Positions 23,347 to 33,898 of a stretch of 64,000 nt of DNA are shown here, in pieces. The DNA is from Brachynemurus nebulosus. Taxonomy: Eukaryota; Arthropoda; Insecta; Neuroptera; Myrmeleontidae. The stretch's first letter is position 1; the number at the start of each line of letters is the position of its first letter. Where the stretch lies: assembly GCA_035578155.1 (NCBI GenBank), contig JAPWDM010000043.1, positions 1,424,419 to 1,488,418 of the forward strand, given 5' to 3'. The translations under genes were made by a program, and so were the position numbers. Below the pieces are notes generated by a model. It saw nothing but the letters and a program-made list of their open reading frames with translations. It ran no database searches and was not told the DNA's origin.

Positions 23347-24985
23347 GGCTATTGACTATGTAGTTGAATAAGGAACTAATTCGTAACAGGTGTTTTATTG
23401 TTTCATATATTCAGTTGTACCCCAAAGATGATAAATCCACAAAGTGCTATTGCATTTAGGCGTGGGTTTCTACGAACGGCGTAAACTTGTCGACTCTTAA
23501 TTTTTTTAACTATATCTACTGACTGGCTGAGATACAGTCGTTCAAAGTTACCTACTTTTTACAATTTTATTACTTTTTACTTTTATATAAAGTTATTTAT
23601 AATTTTTACACGCAAAAATTATTTTTTATTAAGTACAAAAATTATTTCTGCTTTATCAGAGATAATGATAAAAGTATAATTGTTAAAAATTTTGATACTC
23701 ATATGATCTTAGTCTTAGGTATAAAAAAAATTTAATATTGTAATAATTTATAATTGTTCTGATTTTTTTTTAAAATTACATATATCTATTATAGTTTTCC
23801 CATAATGTTTTTGAATTCAGTATCAATATCTTCTTCAACATAATTTTGGACATCTTCCTCCGTAACTAAAAAAAATCTAAAAATGGATTAGTATCAATTA
23901 AGACAACAAAACCTCCTGCAGTGCAGAATTTACTGGAGCAAATAGCTTGCGGGTGTATAAAAGGTTGTCACGGAAATTGCAGCTGTAGAAAATTATAGGA
24001 ATTAGCTGCTCCATGTTCTGTAAAGAATGTATTGGCCTAAATTGTGAAAACGCGGATGTTCCAGAAGTTACGGAGGAAGATGTTCAAAACGATGTTGATG
24101 AAGATATTGATACTGAATTCGAAAACATTATGGAAAAAATATAATAGATATATGTAATTTTAAAAAAAATTAAAACAATTATAAATTATGTAATACAATA
24201 TTAAAAATTTTTTTATACCTAAGATATTGAATTCAAACACATTATGGGAAAATATAATAGATAAGTAATTCTAAAAAAAAATTAGAACAATTTATTATAA
24301 ATTAGTACAATATTAAAGTTTTTTTTATACCTAGGATCATATGGGTATCAAAATTTTTAACAATTATACTTTTATTATTATCTCTGATAAAGCAGAAATA
24401 ATTTTTGTACTCAATAAAAATAATTTTTGCGTGTAAAAATTACAAATAATTTCATATAAAAGTAAAAAGTAATAAAATTGTAAAATAGTAGGTAACTTTG
24501 AACGACTGTATCTCAGCTAGTTTTATCGAAAATATTTTTATCGGTCACCATTCTGCCGGGAATTGCATCAGCTTTGTTTTTTGTGAACCAATTTCTATAC
24601 CGAAATTCACTCAGAAAAAATTGCTGCATAAAAATTAAAAAAAAAAGAAAAATTAAAAAATTTCTGCTTTTTTTTAAATAGTTTTTTAGACTTATTTTGT
24701 TAAGAAAAAAGTTTTTTGAGTTCATAAAGTGCCATTTCGATAGGAAATTGAATTCTCTACAAATAATCATATCATGTGTATTTACGAAAAATGCATAGTT
24801 TTTGAGTTATAGTTAAAAAAATTAAGAGTCGATAAGTTTACGCCGTTCGTAAAAACCCATGCCTAAATTTAATAGCACTTTGCGAATTTATCATTTTGGG
24901 GGTACAACTTAACATATGAAACAATAAAAAACCTGTTACGAATTAGTTCCTTTTCCCCCTGTTTTTTTATACATAGTCAATAGCC
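23347..24985. mobile_element. TA-flanked hairpin element with CXC-like remnant
   Basis: The ends GGCTATTGACTATG are inverted and flanked by TA. The element folds along almost all its length (23350-23870 against 24050-24985), with an extra 260 bases at 24520-24780 on the right. 24120-24350 contains a tandem duplication. The only coding trace is at 23920-24140. Confidence 0.75.
23920..24140 (+). pseudogene. Cys-rich CXC-like C-terminal remnant
   Basis: Short frames read CGCIKGCHGNCSCRK, then after a stop a Cys-Ser-x8-C pattern, then an acidic end EEDVQNDVDEDIDTEFEN. The CGC-x2-GC-x3-C-x-C pattern resembles the tesmin/CXC-type motif found at the ends of some arthropod repeat-encoded proteins. 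The acidic end is also present inverted at 23800-23870. It is broken and not a working gene. Confidence 0.4.
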
Positions 24986-25239
24986 TATAAGTAAGTATGT
25001 ACTTATATAAAAGCTCAATAATTGATAGAAATTTCTTCGAAAAATCAAATTTTTTCACCTTCACTTACTAATAAAAAACATTAACGGTAATTAGTAATTT
25101 AGCTATGGAATTTGATAGGATTATCAAATAATGAATTAAAAAAATTTATTACATTTATTATTGAGATATCGTTACAATGAGTACAAATATGAGGAGTTCA
25201 GTTACTGTATTATATACCTACTAACTTAGTATATCAACA

Positions 25240-25674
25240 ATGAACCTTCTTATTTTCGTAATTGGAATTTTTGGATTTTTATGGTTTTTCAGTATTAACA
25301 GTATTAAAGGTAAATCTTTGTTTTAACAACAGTTCGATTGAACTGTGTTTTATTTCTTAATAATATAGACACAAACGTCAAAATAAAACAATTTTTAAAA
25401 TTCTTAATAGTTGATATCATAACACAAATAAAACGTACTAACTAAAAATGCAAATATTTTATTTTTTATATTACATATTAGATATTAGTATGATTTTTAC
25501 TACCTGATTATTCTAATAAAAACAGGACAATTGCTCGATGAGAACAAATTTGGGCAAAAAGGATATTGCGTGGCAAACTCAATGTACTCGGATGATTGTA
25601 ATCGGTGTCGTTGCTCATCAGATGGAACTTTTGCTCTATGTAGACTGCAGATGTATATAATGGAACAAAATTGA
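25240..25674 (+). CDS. Pacifastin-like secreted peptide, two exons
   Basis: Exon 1 (25240-25309) encodes MNLLIFVIGIFGFLWFF and a few more residues, a clear signal peptide. It ends AAAG|GTAAAT in phase 1. Exon 2 (25526-25674) begins after ACAG and keeps the frame, so the joined product has 72 residues. The mature part contains C-x9-C-N-R-C-R-C-x3-G-x4-C, the spacing of the pacifastin light-chain domain, a family of arthropod serine-protease inhibitors. The sixth cysteine, expected five residues after the fifth, is Tyr (TAT instead of TGT), leaving Cys2 without its usual partner. The length suits a single-domain precursor. It may be a diverged inhibitor, a salivary or haemolymph peptide, or a gene beginning to decay. 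Confidence 0.7.
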
Positions 25675-25689
25675 CGACGTAAAAATATT

Positions 25690-26340
25690 ATGTGTATGTA
25701 CTTTAAGGTTTAACATAAAAATTTATACAAATTGTGTTATTGGCAAATTAATTATTTGTTTAATTTCTTATCCTTTACATCATATTATTCCTTACATTCA
25801 GATTACACCTGTCCCTCAATTTACGCTATACTTTTTTACCCAAGTACCTATTTGTTTAACGCGGCTTTACCTCAATTTACGTGGAACTTTTTATACGTGG
25901 AATTGGTTTATGCGATCTTATTTTACGCAGTCAGATATGCATACAATTAAGTCTGCTACAAAGTGGTATTCTTATAACGCGAATTCCATATAACGCTGTA
26001 TAAAATTGCGACAGGTCTCATATAACGCGGTTTTCGTACAAAAAAATGTCAACAACTCAAACAACTTGTAAAAATTATCTATAGCAATGTGTTACAGTTT
26101 CGAAGTGCTTCGGAAGTTCGTCTATTATAAAATGTACATGTTTTTTATTAACTTTATAAAGAATACTTTTCGTTATTGATAACTTCGACCGTAAATATCT
26201 CTTAAAACGTGTGTCGTAGCGAAAAAATAAGGAAATTTTTGAAGGCTTAAGCAAGACATGCTGTAGGTACACCAAACATATTGTGACTGTTAAAATCTAC
26301 TTCTCGTTATCGAAAACTATAGATACCGAGCTACACAGAA
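25690..26340. repeat. Interspersed repeats without genes
   Basis: 25900-26035 carries several TATAACGCG words. 26180-26340 is an inverted copy of the repeat at 13725-13870. 26340-26560 begins a TATTACAAAA-rich stretch that resembles 35600-35700 and 37300-37860 and may be the outer end of a larger composite repeat. Confidence 0.5.
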
Positions 26341-26582
26341 AAAAAACTCACTGTATATTACAAAAACGTGAATTAATATTACAAAATTTTTACTCCAATA
26401 GAACCGTTTAGTAATATTACAAAACCACTTTTATTAAAAATTTGAGTACTAAAATGTTCTATTAATTCATAATAACTTTTGTAATTATCACAAAGACTTA
26501 TTTTTATGACGTCATTAATTTTGACAGACCGAAGCTAATGACGTCACTACTTTTTTGTGAATAAAACAAAATTGTTTTGTTA

Positions 26583-27884
26583 TAACGGGTCCGCCAAATA
26601 ACTTTTTTTTTTTTTAAATGCTATAAAAAAAAACTACTAAATATTTTCTCAAATTTCTTTTTTTATTTGAAAGTACAATCCTTCCGGTTAATAATGGAAA
26701 ATAATTTCATTCAAATGGCTGCCTCGGCTGGCCATGCAGTAGCCTACACGAATGGTCCAATTTTTAAGCACATTATCGATTGTGTGCAGCTGTATTTCAC
26801 CAATGGCTTCACGAATATTGTCCTTTAAAGCGTCAATTGTCTCTTGTCGGCGTAACACTTATCTTTGACGGCACCCCACAAATAATAGTCCAACGGTGTC
26901 AAATCGCAGCTCCGAGGTGGCCAAACGACATCAGCTCTGCGGCTGATAATGCGATATTCAAAAACAGGGCGCAAAACATCGAGTGTAGCTTCGGATGTGT
27001 GGCACGTAGCGCCGTCCTGTTGAAACCAAATGTTGCCAATATCCTCCTCTTCAATTTTTGTGAACAAAAATTCGTTCAACATGGCCCGATAACGATCGCC
27101 ATTGACTGTAACGGCCACTCCTTGCTCATTTTCGAAGAAAAATGGCCCAATTATGGCTCTGGACCAAAATCCGCACCAAACAGTGACTCGTTTTGGGTGC
27201 GTCGGCTTTTCAATGTATGCGTGCGGGTTTTCTGTGCTCCAAATGTGGCAATTTTGCTTGTTTACATACCCGCCAAGATGAAAATGACCTTCATCTGAAA
27301 AGATGATTTTTTTGCAAAATCGGCATCTTCTGTAAGTCGATCGCAGGCCCAGTTAGCGAAGCGAAAACGCATTGGATGGTCAGTTGGCTTCAACTCCTGA
27401 ACCAATTGGACTTTGTATGGCGTCATACCAAGGTCTTTATACAAAATTCGTCTCAATGATGTCTCCGAAATGTTCAATTGTTGAGAACGACGGTGAATTG
27501 ATGTTGATGGCGCTTCACGCACACTTTCTGCCACAGCAGCAATATTCTCGGGTGTACGCACTGTTTTTGGCTTTTCACGCTTTGGTTTATCGATGAGGAT
27601 GCCAGTTTCTTTCACTTTTTTCACAAGATAACGAACATACGGAGCTGACGGTGCTTCTCTTCTTCCAAAATCCGTACGCAATTTTCGCACACATTCTGCA
27701 ACATTACTATGATTTTCAAAGTAATGTCGCAATATTTCCCAGCGTTGTTCAAGCGTACACACAACCATATTCGTTCAGCGGAAGGATAAAACTAATTATC
27801 TGTCAAATCAAACATAAGCTAAGTGTTACCATTCACGAAATAAGAACTAGTTAAAAAAAAAACGTTAGATGGCGGAACCGTACA
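26583..27884 (-). mobile_element. mariner element, DD41D type
   Basis: Imperfect terminal inverted repeats (left acgggtccgccaaataac, right end reading tacggttccgccatctaac inward) end in TA. The length is 1.3 kb. It contains one broken transposase and is inserted in the TATTACAAAA-rich repeat. Confidence 0.75.
26688..27768 (-). pseudogene. mariner-family transposase, two frameshifts
   Basis: The start at 27768 (MVVCTLEQRWEIL) leads into two N-terminal helix-turn-helix regions (residues 1-110, with the ISETSLRRIL helix). A one-base loss near 27300, just before the first catalytic region (FSDEGHFH), breaks the frame. The second acidic residue is in FQQDGATCHTS. The third is in SCDLTPLDYYLWG, with 41 residues between the two Asp, which fits the DD41D (rosa-like) group. 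A second one-base loss near 26836 separates KDKCYADK from the last 50 codons, which end at 26688. With only two small deletions the copy is fairly young but inactive. Confidence 0.85.
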
Positions 27885-28209
27885 TTTAATAAACTTTATT
27901 ATAATTACTAAATGGAATTTGTAATAGGTATGGTTTATTTATTAATAAATACTAAATTTTATAGTAAATTTTACTATATTTTTTCATTGTGGTTACAAAT
28001 TACCTTTATAAAGAATATTCAGGATATTTGTGAAGGAAAGGAACTTATTGGATATACTTTGATAATTAATGTAAAAAAAAAAAAAATAGATGTGACTATA
28101 ATTATGATGTATATAATTCAAAATTCACATCTGTTGTACACTGCATTACATTAATTATCGAAGTACATCCAGTTTGTTTCTGTAAAATAAAACAAAATTA
28201 TTTTACATA
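27885..28209. other. AT-rich spacer between mariner and Polinton-like element
   Basis: No supported gene. It ends with the left copy of the aatgaa target duplication (28210-28215). Confidence 0.5.
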
Positions 28210-28215
28210 AATGAA

Positions 28216-28370
28216 AGTAGTAGAAATATGAGAGTTCTGGACCCTTCTCCCCTCCTCCCGATTTTTTTGAGCGACCCCGAGAGGAGATAGGTAAGCTATG
28301 CCGCCTGTAAATTCGCTACTAGATGTCGCTGCTAGTCTGGATGCTAGCGATCCCTGTGTGTAAGTTTGGA
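28216..28370. repeat. Left terminal inverted repeat
   Basis: Inverse of 34514-34663. The two differ by scattered changes and by length of the C/G run. It includes the shared block gatccctgtgtgtaagtttg. Confidence 0.9.
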
Positions 28371-28374
28371 ACCA

Positions 28375-28923
28375 GTCACTACTCCGCTTAAAGAAATAGC
28401 TACAAAGTTAAATGGTGACAAGAAGAAACATCCTATTAAAGTGGAAACAAAAGAAGAAGAAGAGGCGTAAGTATCGAATGCATTCACACCTAAAATTAAA
28501 AAGAAAAAATTGGAAAAACAAACTGTTGACTACTATACTCTACCAACAAAGGAGGGAGATACTTCAATACAAGATATTCCAGAAGATTTTTTTGAATCGT
28601 ATCCAGAAAAAGAACAAAATGTATTTGAAACACCAAAATTTCTTGGATCAGCGCAAAGTGCTGCTCGAAAATTGATGCCAACACCTGAAGATTTGCCAAA
28701 AGAGTTTGGACCAATAGTACGAAAATACTTACAACTATACCTTCAACCAAACAGCGGAATTGATGTGGTATACGGACCGTACAAAAAAGATGATGAATGG
28801 ATGTGTGGAAATCAATTATTTCAAATAGCTGGTGATGATATAATAATTGGTGATATTGTGTACGAAGGAACACCTGGATTATATGAATTGATTTTCATGA
28901 ACACACCGAAAATTGGTTATTAG
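28375..28923 (+). pseudogene. DUF8207-like viral protein, 5'-truncated
   Basis: The frame begins next to the left terminal repeat within TPLKEIATKLNGD, has a TAA in place of the Gln codon found in the inverted copy, and continues from 28472 to a stop at 28921-28923. The C-terminal landmark is a small beta-rich unit: W-M-C-G-N-Q-L, then I-x-G-D-x-I-I-I-G-D, then Y-x-G-T-P-G-L-Y-E-L. I associate this pattern with the uncharacterised domain DUF8207, common beside Polinton-type genes. The N-terminus (start codon and IRKKF segment) exists only in the inverted duplicate at 29450-29093. Function unknown. Confidence 0.55.
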
Positions 28924-28934
28924 TCAGTTGTTCC

Positions 28935-29100
28935 CAATCAGTTCCGCTAAAAAACATATACCAAGAAAAATATACGATACAGGAAGTCGTGTCGGCGGTG
29001 ATGTAGTTCGCATTAGCAAGCATAAATCTCAATTCGATAAAGGATATCTACCATCATGAACGACGGAACTTATTAAAATCAATAAGGTACGATTAACCAA
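28935..29100 (+). pseudogene. Integrase C-terminal fragment
   Basis: A short frame contains GGDVVRISKHK, F-D-K-G-Y-L-P-S, then TGA in place of the usual Trp codon, then TTELIKINKVRLT. This (V/I)GDxVRIS...FxKGYxPxW pattern is the SH3-like C-terminal domain of retrovirus-type integrases used by Polintons. The catalytic core and zinc-binding domain are absent. It is truncated by the inverted DUF8207-like piece that begins near 29100. Confidence 0.6.
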
Positions 29101-29450
29101 TCAATAAGATACGATTCAAAAACATCTTCTGGAATATCTTGTATTGAAGTATCTCCCTCCTTTGTTGGTAGAGTATAGTAGTCAACAGTTTGTCTTTCCA
29201 ATTTTTTTTTTTAATTTTAGGTGTGAATGCATTCGATACTTGCGCCTCTTCTTCTTCTTTTGTTTCCACTTTAATAGGATGTTTCTTCTTGTCACCATTT
29301 AACTCTGTAGCTATTTCTTTAAGCGGAGTAGTGCCTGTTACTTTGAAGCAACATATTTGACTCCAGTTTTCCGGATCGTAAAACATTAAATTTTTTACGT
29401 ATATTGCTTGCCGCTTTTATAATGTTCTTTTTAATCGTCTTTTTATCCAT
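29093..29450 (-). pseudogene. DUF8207-like protein, inverted 5' duplicate
   Basis: The ATG at 29450 starts MDKKTIKKNIIKAASNIRKKFNVL, the missing N-terminus of the 28375 frame. After about 37 codons the frame shifts near 29330 into TPLKEIATELNGD, which then runs as an inverted near-copy of 28385-28600. At the position of the premature TAA in the plus copy this one has CAA. The two pieces face each other across the integrase tail, so an inversion or fold-back duplication has split the gene. Confidence 0.6.
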
Positions 29451-29483
29451 CTCGATGACTGCTTCCTAGAACGATTTCTCAAG

Positions 29484-29520
29484 AACTGAAGCTGTATCGC
29501 ATGCGACTGCTGTATTTATA
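29484..29520 (-). promoter_or_regulatory. TATA plus TCAGTT initiator for the inverted gene piece
   Basis: Minus-strand TATAAATA at 29513-29520 and TCAGTT at 29484-29489, with 33 bases between the TATA start and the initiator A. The ATG is at 29450. Confidence 0.65.
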
Positions 29521-29596
29521 TGGTCGTATTTAGGCGGACCAATTCGAAACTGCTATACCGGCTACCAAACCAGTTCGAAAAATGTTTGGATCAGTA

Positions 29597-29700
29597 TAGA
29601 AGCAGCTTAGGAGCAGTTTAGGACCAGCTTTGAAGCAGTTTAGGACCAGCTTAGAAGCAGCTTAGGACCAGCTTAGAAGCAGCTTAGGACCAGTCAGCAG
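29597..29700. repeat. About 21-bp tandem repeat
   Basis: Five or so units of 'agcagcttaggaccagctt', lying between the ATPase pseudogene end and the promoter at 29520. Confidence 0.8.
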
Positions 29701-30426
29701 AACTGGTTATATCATTTTCCGGATGTTGATCCTTTCCAGAAGCGGTCAAACTTGTTTCGGTATCTTCCATTGCGTATATCATCTTGTTTGCAAATAGTTA
29801 AAAATCCATAGTTATCACGCCAACACTCTGCATAATTCTTTGAATTGATTGAACGACATGTCGGAATTAATATGATCATCGTAGATATGTCTGAGGTTGA
29901 GATCATCCTGTTTGAAGACTGTAACAAGATTCGCATTATCCCGTACATGATGTTTGGGTGCCGCTGTATACGTTTGCGTCAAGTAGAAACAATCATCATT
30001 GTAGTGTCGAGAGTGGCTAAAATATTATTCTATTATGGCTTTTTTCTCCCGCGCAGATACATCGTCGAATATTACCAGCGAATTTGGTCGTGTTTCTTTC
30101 GGCGGTATGACATCATCGTTATTAGAGTATGTAAAATAAGCCAAACCTTTATCACTTTTAATGATTCGTTTCAGATATTGATATTTCTTTTGGTGTAATG
30201 ATTTGGAATAGATGTATATGTTTTCAAATGCCACACCATTAGGATCCTGGGTAAGTGATAGAAGAAGTGACGTTTTGCCGCATCCACTTGGACCACAGAT
30301 GATCGCTCTAATACTCCTCGGTAGCAGTGGACCATTTTTCTTGAAATCAATGCTGTCCTCGTCAGACGAAAACTCGAAATTTTCCATTGGCAGCGTCTCC
30401 TGCTGTTTAACGAATGAAGAAGACAT
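29700..30426 (-). pseudogene. A32/FtsK-like genome-packaging ATPase, frameshifted
   Basis: The ATG at 30426 opens 133 codons with Walker A GPSGCGKTS (residues 44-52) and Walker B SLVIFDDV (near residue 117). This is the layout of the Polinton/adintovirus DNA-packaging ATPase, which pumps genome into the capsid. A stop after KKAIIE and several frame changes follow. Further down the minus strand YLTQTY, RDNAN and KQDDLNLRHIY occur in one frame, and WRDNYGFL and GRYRNKFDRF in another. All are C-terminal landmarks of the family. It diverges from the PLA2 gene, with the shared promoter region at 30480-30545. Confidence 0.8.
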
Positions 30427-30479
30427 CGTTGATGTTGATCAAATAACACTATTTCTCATACTAAGAAAGTTGAGTAAAT

Positions 30480-30545
30480 TTCCAGCATATTTATAACATA
30501 TATAAATAGTACAGCATATGTTCTTTTGTTTAAGTTCACTTTTAA
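30480..30545. promoter_or_regulatory. Divergent promoter between ATPase and PLA2 genes
   Basis: An AT-rich core contains TATAAATAG on the plus strand (30501) with a TCACTT word 37 bases on, and TATATATG on the minus strand with a TCAAC word about 33 bases on. Initiators are weaker than in the other promoters. Confidence 0.4.
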
Positions 30546-31350
30546 ATGTCGACGTGGAAAGAACTAGCGGTTAGTTGTGAGAAGACAAGCGGTGTGAAAA
30601 GATCTGGTTGTGGTATAGTAAACGGAGTAATCAACAAATTACCATTTGAACTTCATATACCTGGCTATCAGTATTGTGGACCTGGAACTAGACTGCGCGA
30701 GCGATTGCTATGAGGTGATCCAGGTATCAACAAATTGACGCCGCATGTAAAGAACACGACATCGCCTATTCACAGTTTAAAGATATTCAAGATCGACATA
30801 AAGCTGATTTAATTCTGGCTGATAAAGCGTGGGAGCGAGTTAAATCGTCGGACGCAAATCTTGGCGAGCGAGCTGCTACTTGGGCTGTAACGAACGCGAT
30901 GAAGTCGAAAGTAAAACTAGGAATGGGCCATCCAAAGAAGAACAAAAAAGGACAGAAATTAATATTTGGCGCTAGAATTCGTGATTTGAGAAATATATTG
31001 AAGAAAAAGAAGCCGAAAACTATTAAGAATGCGATAAAATTTGCACTGAAAGCTGCGAAGAATATTTTTGAGAAGAAGGACAGTCAATTTACAACACCGA
31101 GAATCATTCCAATTCCAAATACTGGTGGAATTTTACCGTTCCTAGTTCCACTTTTGCCGGCCTGTCCGCTGTAGGATCACTTGCTGGAGGTGCTGCTGGA
31201 GTTGCGAAAGCAGTGAATGCTTACAAAACAGCAAAGAAACAGTTGGATGAAAATGAACCTCATAACAGGATGATGGAAGCAATTGCACTTGGATCCAAAT
31301 CTGGAACTGGACTTTATTTGAAACCATACAGAAGAGGTTTGGGATTTTAG
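30546..31350 (+). pseudogene. Parvovirus-like phospholipase A2 virion protein, broken
   Basis: The start at 30546 (MSTWKELAVSCEK) leads to the calcium-loop motif YCGPGT (about 30672) and, after a TGA and a frame change near 30710-30735, to the catalytic HD pair in ACKEHDIAY (His 30755, Asp 30758). This is the PLA2 fold of parvovirus capsid proteins, also found in adintoviruses, thought to breach the endosomal membrane on entry. A Lys-rich basic segment follows (30900-31080). A second frameshift near 31140-31170 precedes a Gly/Ala-rich segment (LAGGAAG) and the C-terminus GTGLYLKPYRRGLGF. That tail matches the 377-codon protein of the palindrome. As it stands it cannot make a full protein. Confidence 0.8.
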
Positions 31351-31736
31351 ATCGAATCAAAAAACCTCTAAGCGAGCTACCCGATCGACCATTAACTGAT
31401 CGCGACATTTATCAGTTTGGAAACAAATATTTGTCCAATTTTCGTGGCGTGTTCATGAGAGATGATTTACCGAAACGTCCAAGGCGAAAGGAGTGTGGAG
31501 TCGTCAATTTGGATAATTCATCGGGACCAGGAAGCCATTGGGTAGCGTACGCTAAAGATAACAAGAACGTCGAATATTTCGATAGTTATGGGAATTTAAC
31601 ACCACCTACAGAATTTGTGCAATATTTACATGGCAATAATATTAAATATAATTATAATAGATATCAAAATTATGAACAATATAATTGTGGATATTTATGT
31701 CTAGAATTTTTATGTAATACAAATTATTTTCAATAA
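31344..31736 (+). pseudogene. Adenain-like cysteine protease, start unclear
   Basis: An open frame from about 31344 overlaps the PLA2 end and runs to TAA at 31734. The adenovirus-protease catalytic set is visible in order: His in GSHWVAY, Asp in YFDSYG, Gln and Cys in EQYNCGYLCLEFL. Such proteases mature capsid proteins in adenoviruses and Polintons. About 130 codons remain, shorter than the roughly 200 of adenain, and no convincing ATG precedes ILDRIKKPL, so the N-terminus has been lost or joins the upstream frame. The catalytic part looks intact. Confidence 0.8.
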
Positions 31737-31783
31737 ATTTTTTTTTTTAGTTGAATAATTTTTGTTTCATTTCTCATCTATAC

Positions 31784-31820
31784 TTTAAATATACCTGTGA
31801 TATAGAATTTTCTCTCATTA
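31784..31820 (+). promoter_or_regulatory. TATA-like plus TCATTA initiator for the penton-like gene
   Basis: TTTAAATA at 31784 and TCATTA at 31815, with 33 bases to the initiator A at 31817. The ATG follows at 31835. Confidence 0.5.
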
Positions 31821-31834
31821 GTATCTTAGACACC

Positions 31835-32533
31835 ATGTCGCTAACATTAACGTTAAGTGGTAACTCATCTATATTAACGGCTGAATATTTTCCACCCATC
31901 GATTTACCGGGTGATTATGTATGCAGGTTGGTCAATTTTGAAACATACAATGCAGTGCCAAATATCGGCGAAACAAGTAATTTATTTCATTACGGTGATG
32001 ATGAAGTGAAATTCATCGCGATACCTGTCGGCAATTATAATCTGGAAGATTTGGAGTTTCAGATAGAAGATCGGATACTAGAGAAGAGAAAACCGGGTGA
32101 TAGCCCGCAACTTATACTTCGTGCAAATAACAATACGCTAAAAAGTGAAATAAAATGTACGGAAACAATTCATTTCGATCAAGAACGAACAATTGGCTCA
32201 CTGCTGGGATTCAGTAAGCGAAAACTTGCGGCTGGTCATTACCACTACTCGGATAAACCAACGAATATCATGAAAGTGAATCTGATACAAATTGAAACTA
32301 ACATTACAACGAACAGCTACCTGAACAACGTTCCAGCACATAATATTTATTCGTTTTCGATTCAAGTTGAACCTGGGTATAAAATAAACGAATCACCGAA
32401 TACAGTTATTTATATGCCGGTGACCGTGAGACGGATAACATCTCTAGTTTTACGAATTGTGGATCAAGACGGTATTTTAGTGAATTTTCGAGGCGAAACG
32501 ATAACAGTAAAGTTGCATTTGAAGCCAGCGTAA
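31835..32533 (+). CDS. Penton-like minor capsid protein
   Basis: This 232-codon frame is intact. The ATG at 31835 (CACC ATG TCG) is preferred over the longer upstream frame because a TATA/TCATTA promoter lies just before it. The product starts MSLTLTLSGNSS and has FPPIDL, LVNFETYNAVPNI and FHYGDDEVKFIAIPVGNY, the pattern I recognise for the single-jelly-roll penton-like protein of insect adintovirus/Polinton elements, which would form capsid vertices. It is followed after 2 bases by the next gene. It is one of only two intact viral frames in this element. Confidence 0.75.
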   Translation: MSLTLTLSGNSSILTAEYFPPIDLPGDYVCRLVNFETYNAVPNIGETSNLFHYGDDEVKFIAIPVGNYNLEDLEFQIEDRILEKRKPGDSPQLILRANNNTLKSEIKCTETIHFDQERTIGSLLGFSKRKLAAGHYHYSDKPTNIMKVNLIQIETNITTNSYLNNVPAHNIYSFSIQVEPGYKINESPNTVIYMPVTVRRITSLVLRIVDQDGILVNFRGETITVKLHLKPA

Positions 32534-32535
32534 AA

Positions 32536-32696
32536 ATGTTGGTATTTAAAGACGAAAATGTGGTGCGACCGATCAGTCTACAACTTGCCACCAAGGTGAA
32601 CGGATCGGTGAGGAAGAAGCAACAACGACCGCCATTAACAAGAAGAACAAACAGTTTCTACGACAACTGGGTTTCAAGCTGAAGAGGAAAAAATGA
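32536..32696 (+). pseudogene. Small basic protein between penton and hexon genes
   Basis: The ATG at 32536 opens MLVFKDENVVRPISL. One frame ends early, while a second frame carries NKKNKQFLRQLGFKLKRKK and stops with TGA overlapping the capsid ATG (ATGA at 32693). A frame change near 32615 probably split one small gene of about 53 codons. The basic C-terminus would suit DNA or capsid-interior binding. The family has no function I know. Confidence 0.5.
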
Positions 32697-33898
32697 GCAG
32701 CATTTTAAGCATCAATACTGGAATCGATTTCGATGAAAGCATTTCAAACATCGAGTATCACTGCTATTCGCCGTTTCTAAATGCGTTTGGAAACAGTGAC
32801 GAAATTCGAATCTGTTGTCAAAATCAAGATCTGATCCTGCTGCCGCACGAAAGTTGTCTGTATGTGGAAGAACAATTGCTGAAGAGTGATAAAACAGTAT
32901 CGACTACAGCGGAATTACCCAACAATTCATCGGCGTACCTGTTTGAAGAAATACGATATGAACTGAACGATGTGGAAATCGATCAATGCAAGTACGTTGG
33001 ACCGACAACAACATTAATCAATTATTTGGCATTACACGAAAATGAAAGCAAACTGCTCTACAACGCCGGATGGTGTCCAGGTGAAACAATTAAAGTAACG
33101 GGAAAAGGCTACTTCAATTTCTGTCTACCATTGGCGGGGATGTTTGGATTTCTTAACCATTACAAGAAAGTTATCATCAATGCAAAACATCAACTAATTC
33201 TGACTCGGGGTCGGACGGATCATGATGCAGTTATATCGCCAACGGATGACGTCACTTTCCATATACATAAAATTCAATGGATGGTTCCACACGTTACAGT
33301 TGCAGATGAACAGAAACTGAAGTTGTTGAAATATGTGGAAAATAGTCAAGATATTACAATTGCTTTTCGATCATGGGATATGCATATACAGCCAACGATT
33401 CCAACGGCCAGACAAAACATTTGGACGGTGAAAACGTCGACTCAGCTAGAGAAACCGCGTTACATTATATTCGCTCTGCAAACGGATTGACGAAATAAAA
33501 AAAGATAAAGATTCCAGTATTTTCGATCACTGTGAACTTTCAGACGTCAAAGTTTATTTAAATTCTGCGAAATACCCGTACATGGATTTGAATTTGGATT
33601 TCAATAATGATAGATATGCAGTAGCATATCACATGTATTCGAAATTTCAACAAGCATATTATGATTGTAAGAAGAATGAGCCGCTTTTAAGCAAAACACA
33701 ATTCAATAAATCGCTCCAATCATATTCATCGATTGTTCTCATCAAAACCAAACATTGAAAAGTGGACCAGTGGATATTCGAATTGAATTTAAAACGTTGA
33801 AGGAGGTGCCAGAGCATACATCAGCATTCTGTCTTCTACTACATGATCGTGTGGTTCAATATAATCCATTGACGAATATTGTTACAAAATATGTATAA
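32693..33898 (+). pseudogene. Major capsid protein (double jelly-roll), two frame breaks
   Basis: The first 265 codons from ATG 32693 are open (MSSILSINTGIDFDES). Landmarks are IRYELNDVEID, GPTTTLINY, NAGWCPG, KIQWMVPHVTVADEQKLKLL, IAFRSW and WTVKTSTQLEKPRYIIFALQT. The frame then shifts near 33486 (continuing SIFDHCELSDVKVYLNS) and again near 33755 (continuing SGPVDIRIEF) and ends at 33898. The total is about 400 codons. I recognise the major capsid protein family of insect adintovirus/Polinton elements. A second copy of its last 140 bases is at 8341-8484. Confidence 0.8.

Noticed and set aside
24513..24770. 85-codon minus-strand Phe/Lys-rich frame
   Set aside because: Low-complexity AT-rich sequence within the hairpin element; no conserved motif.
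26825..27298. Plus-strand 172-codon frame
   Set aside because: Antisense shadow of the mariner transposase.
30171..30496. Frames over the ATPase gene on other frames and strand
   Set aside because: Shadows of the ATPase, which carries clear Walker motifs.
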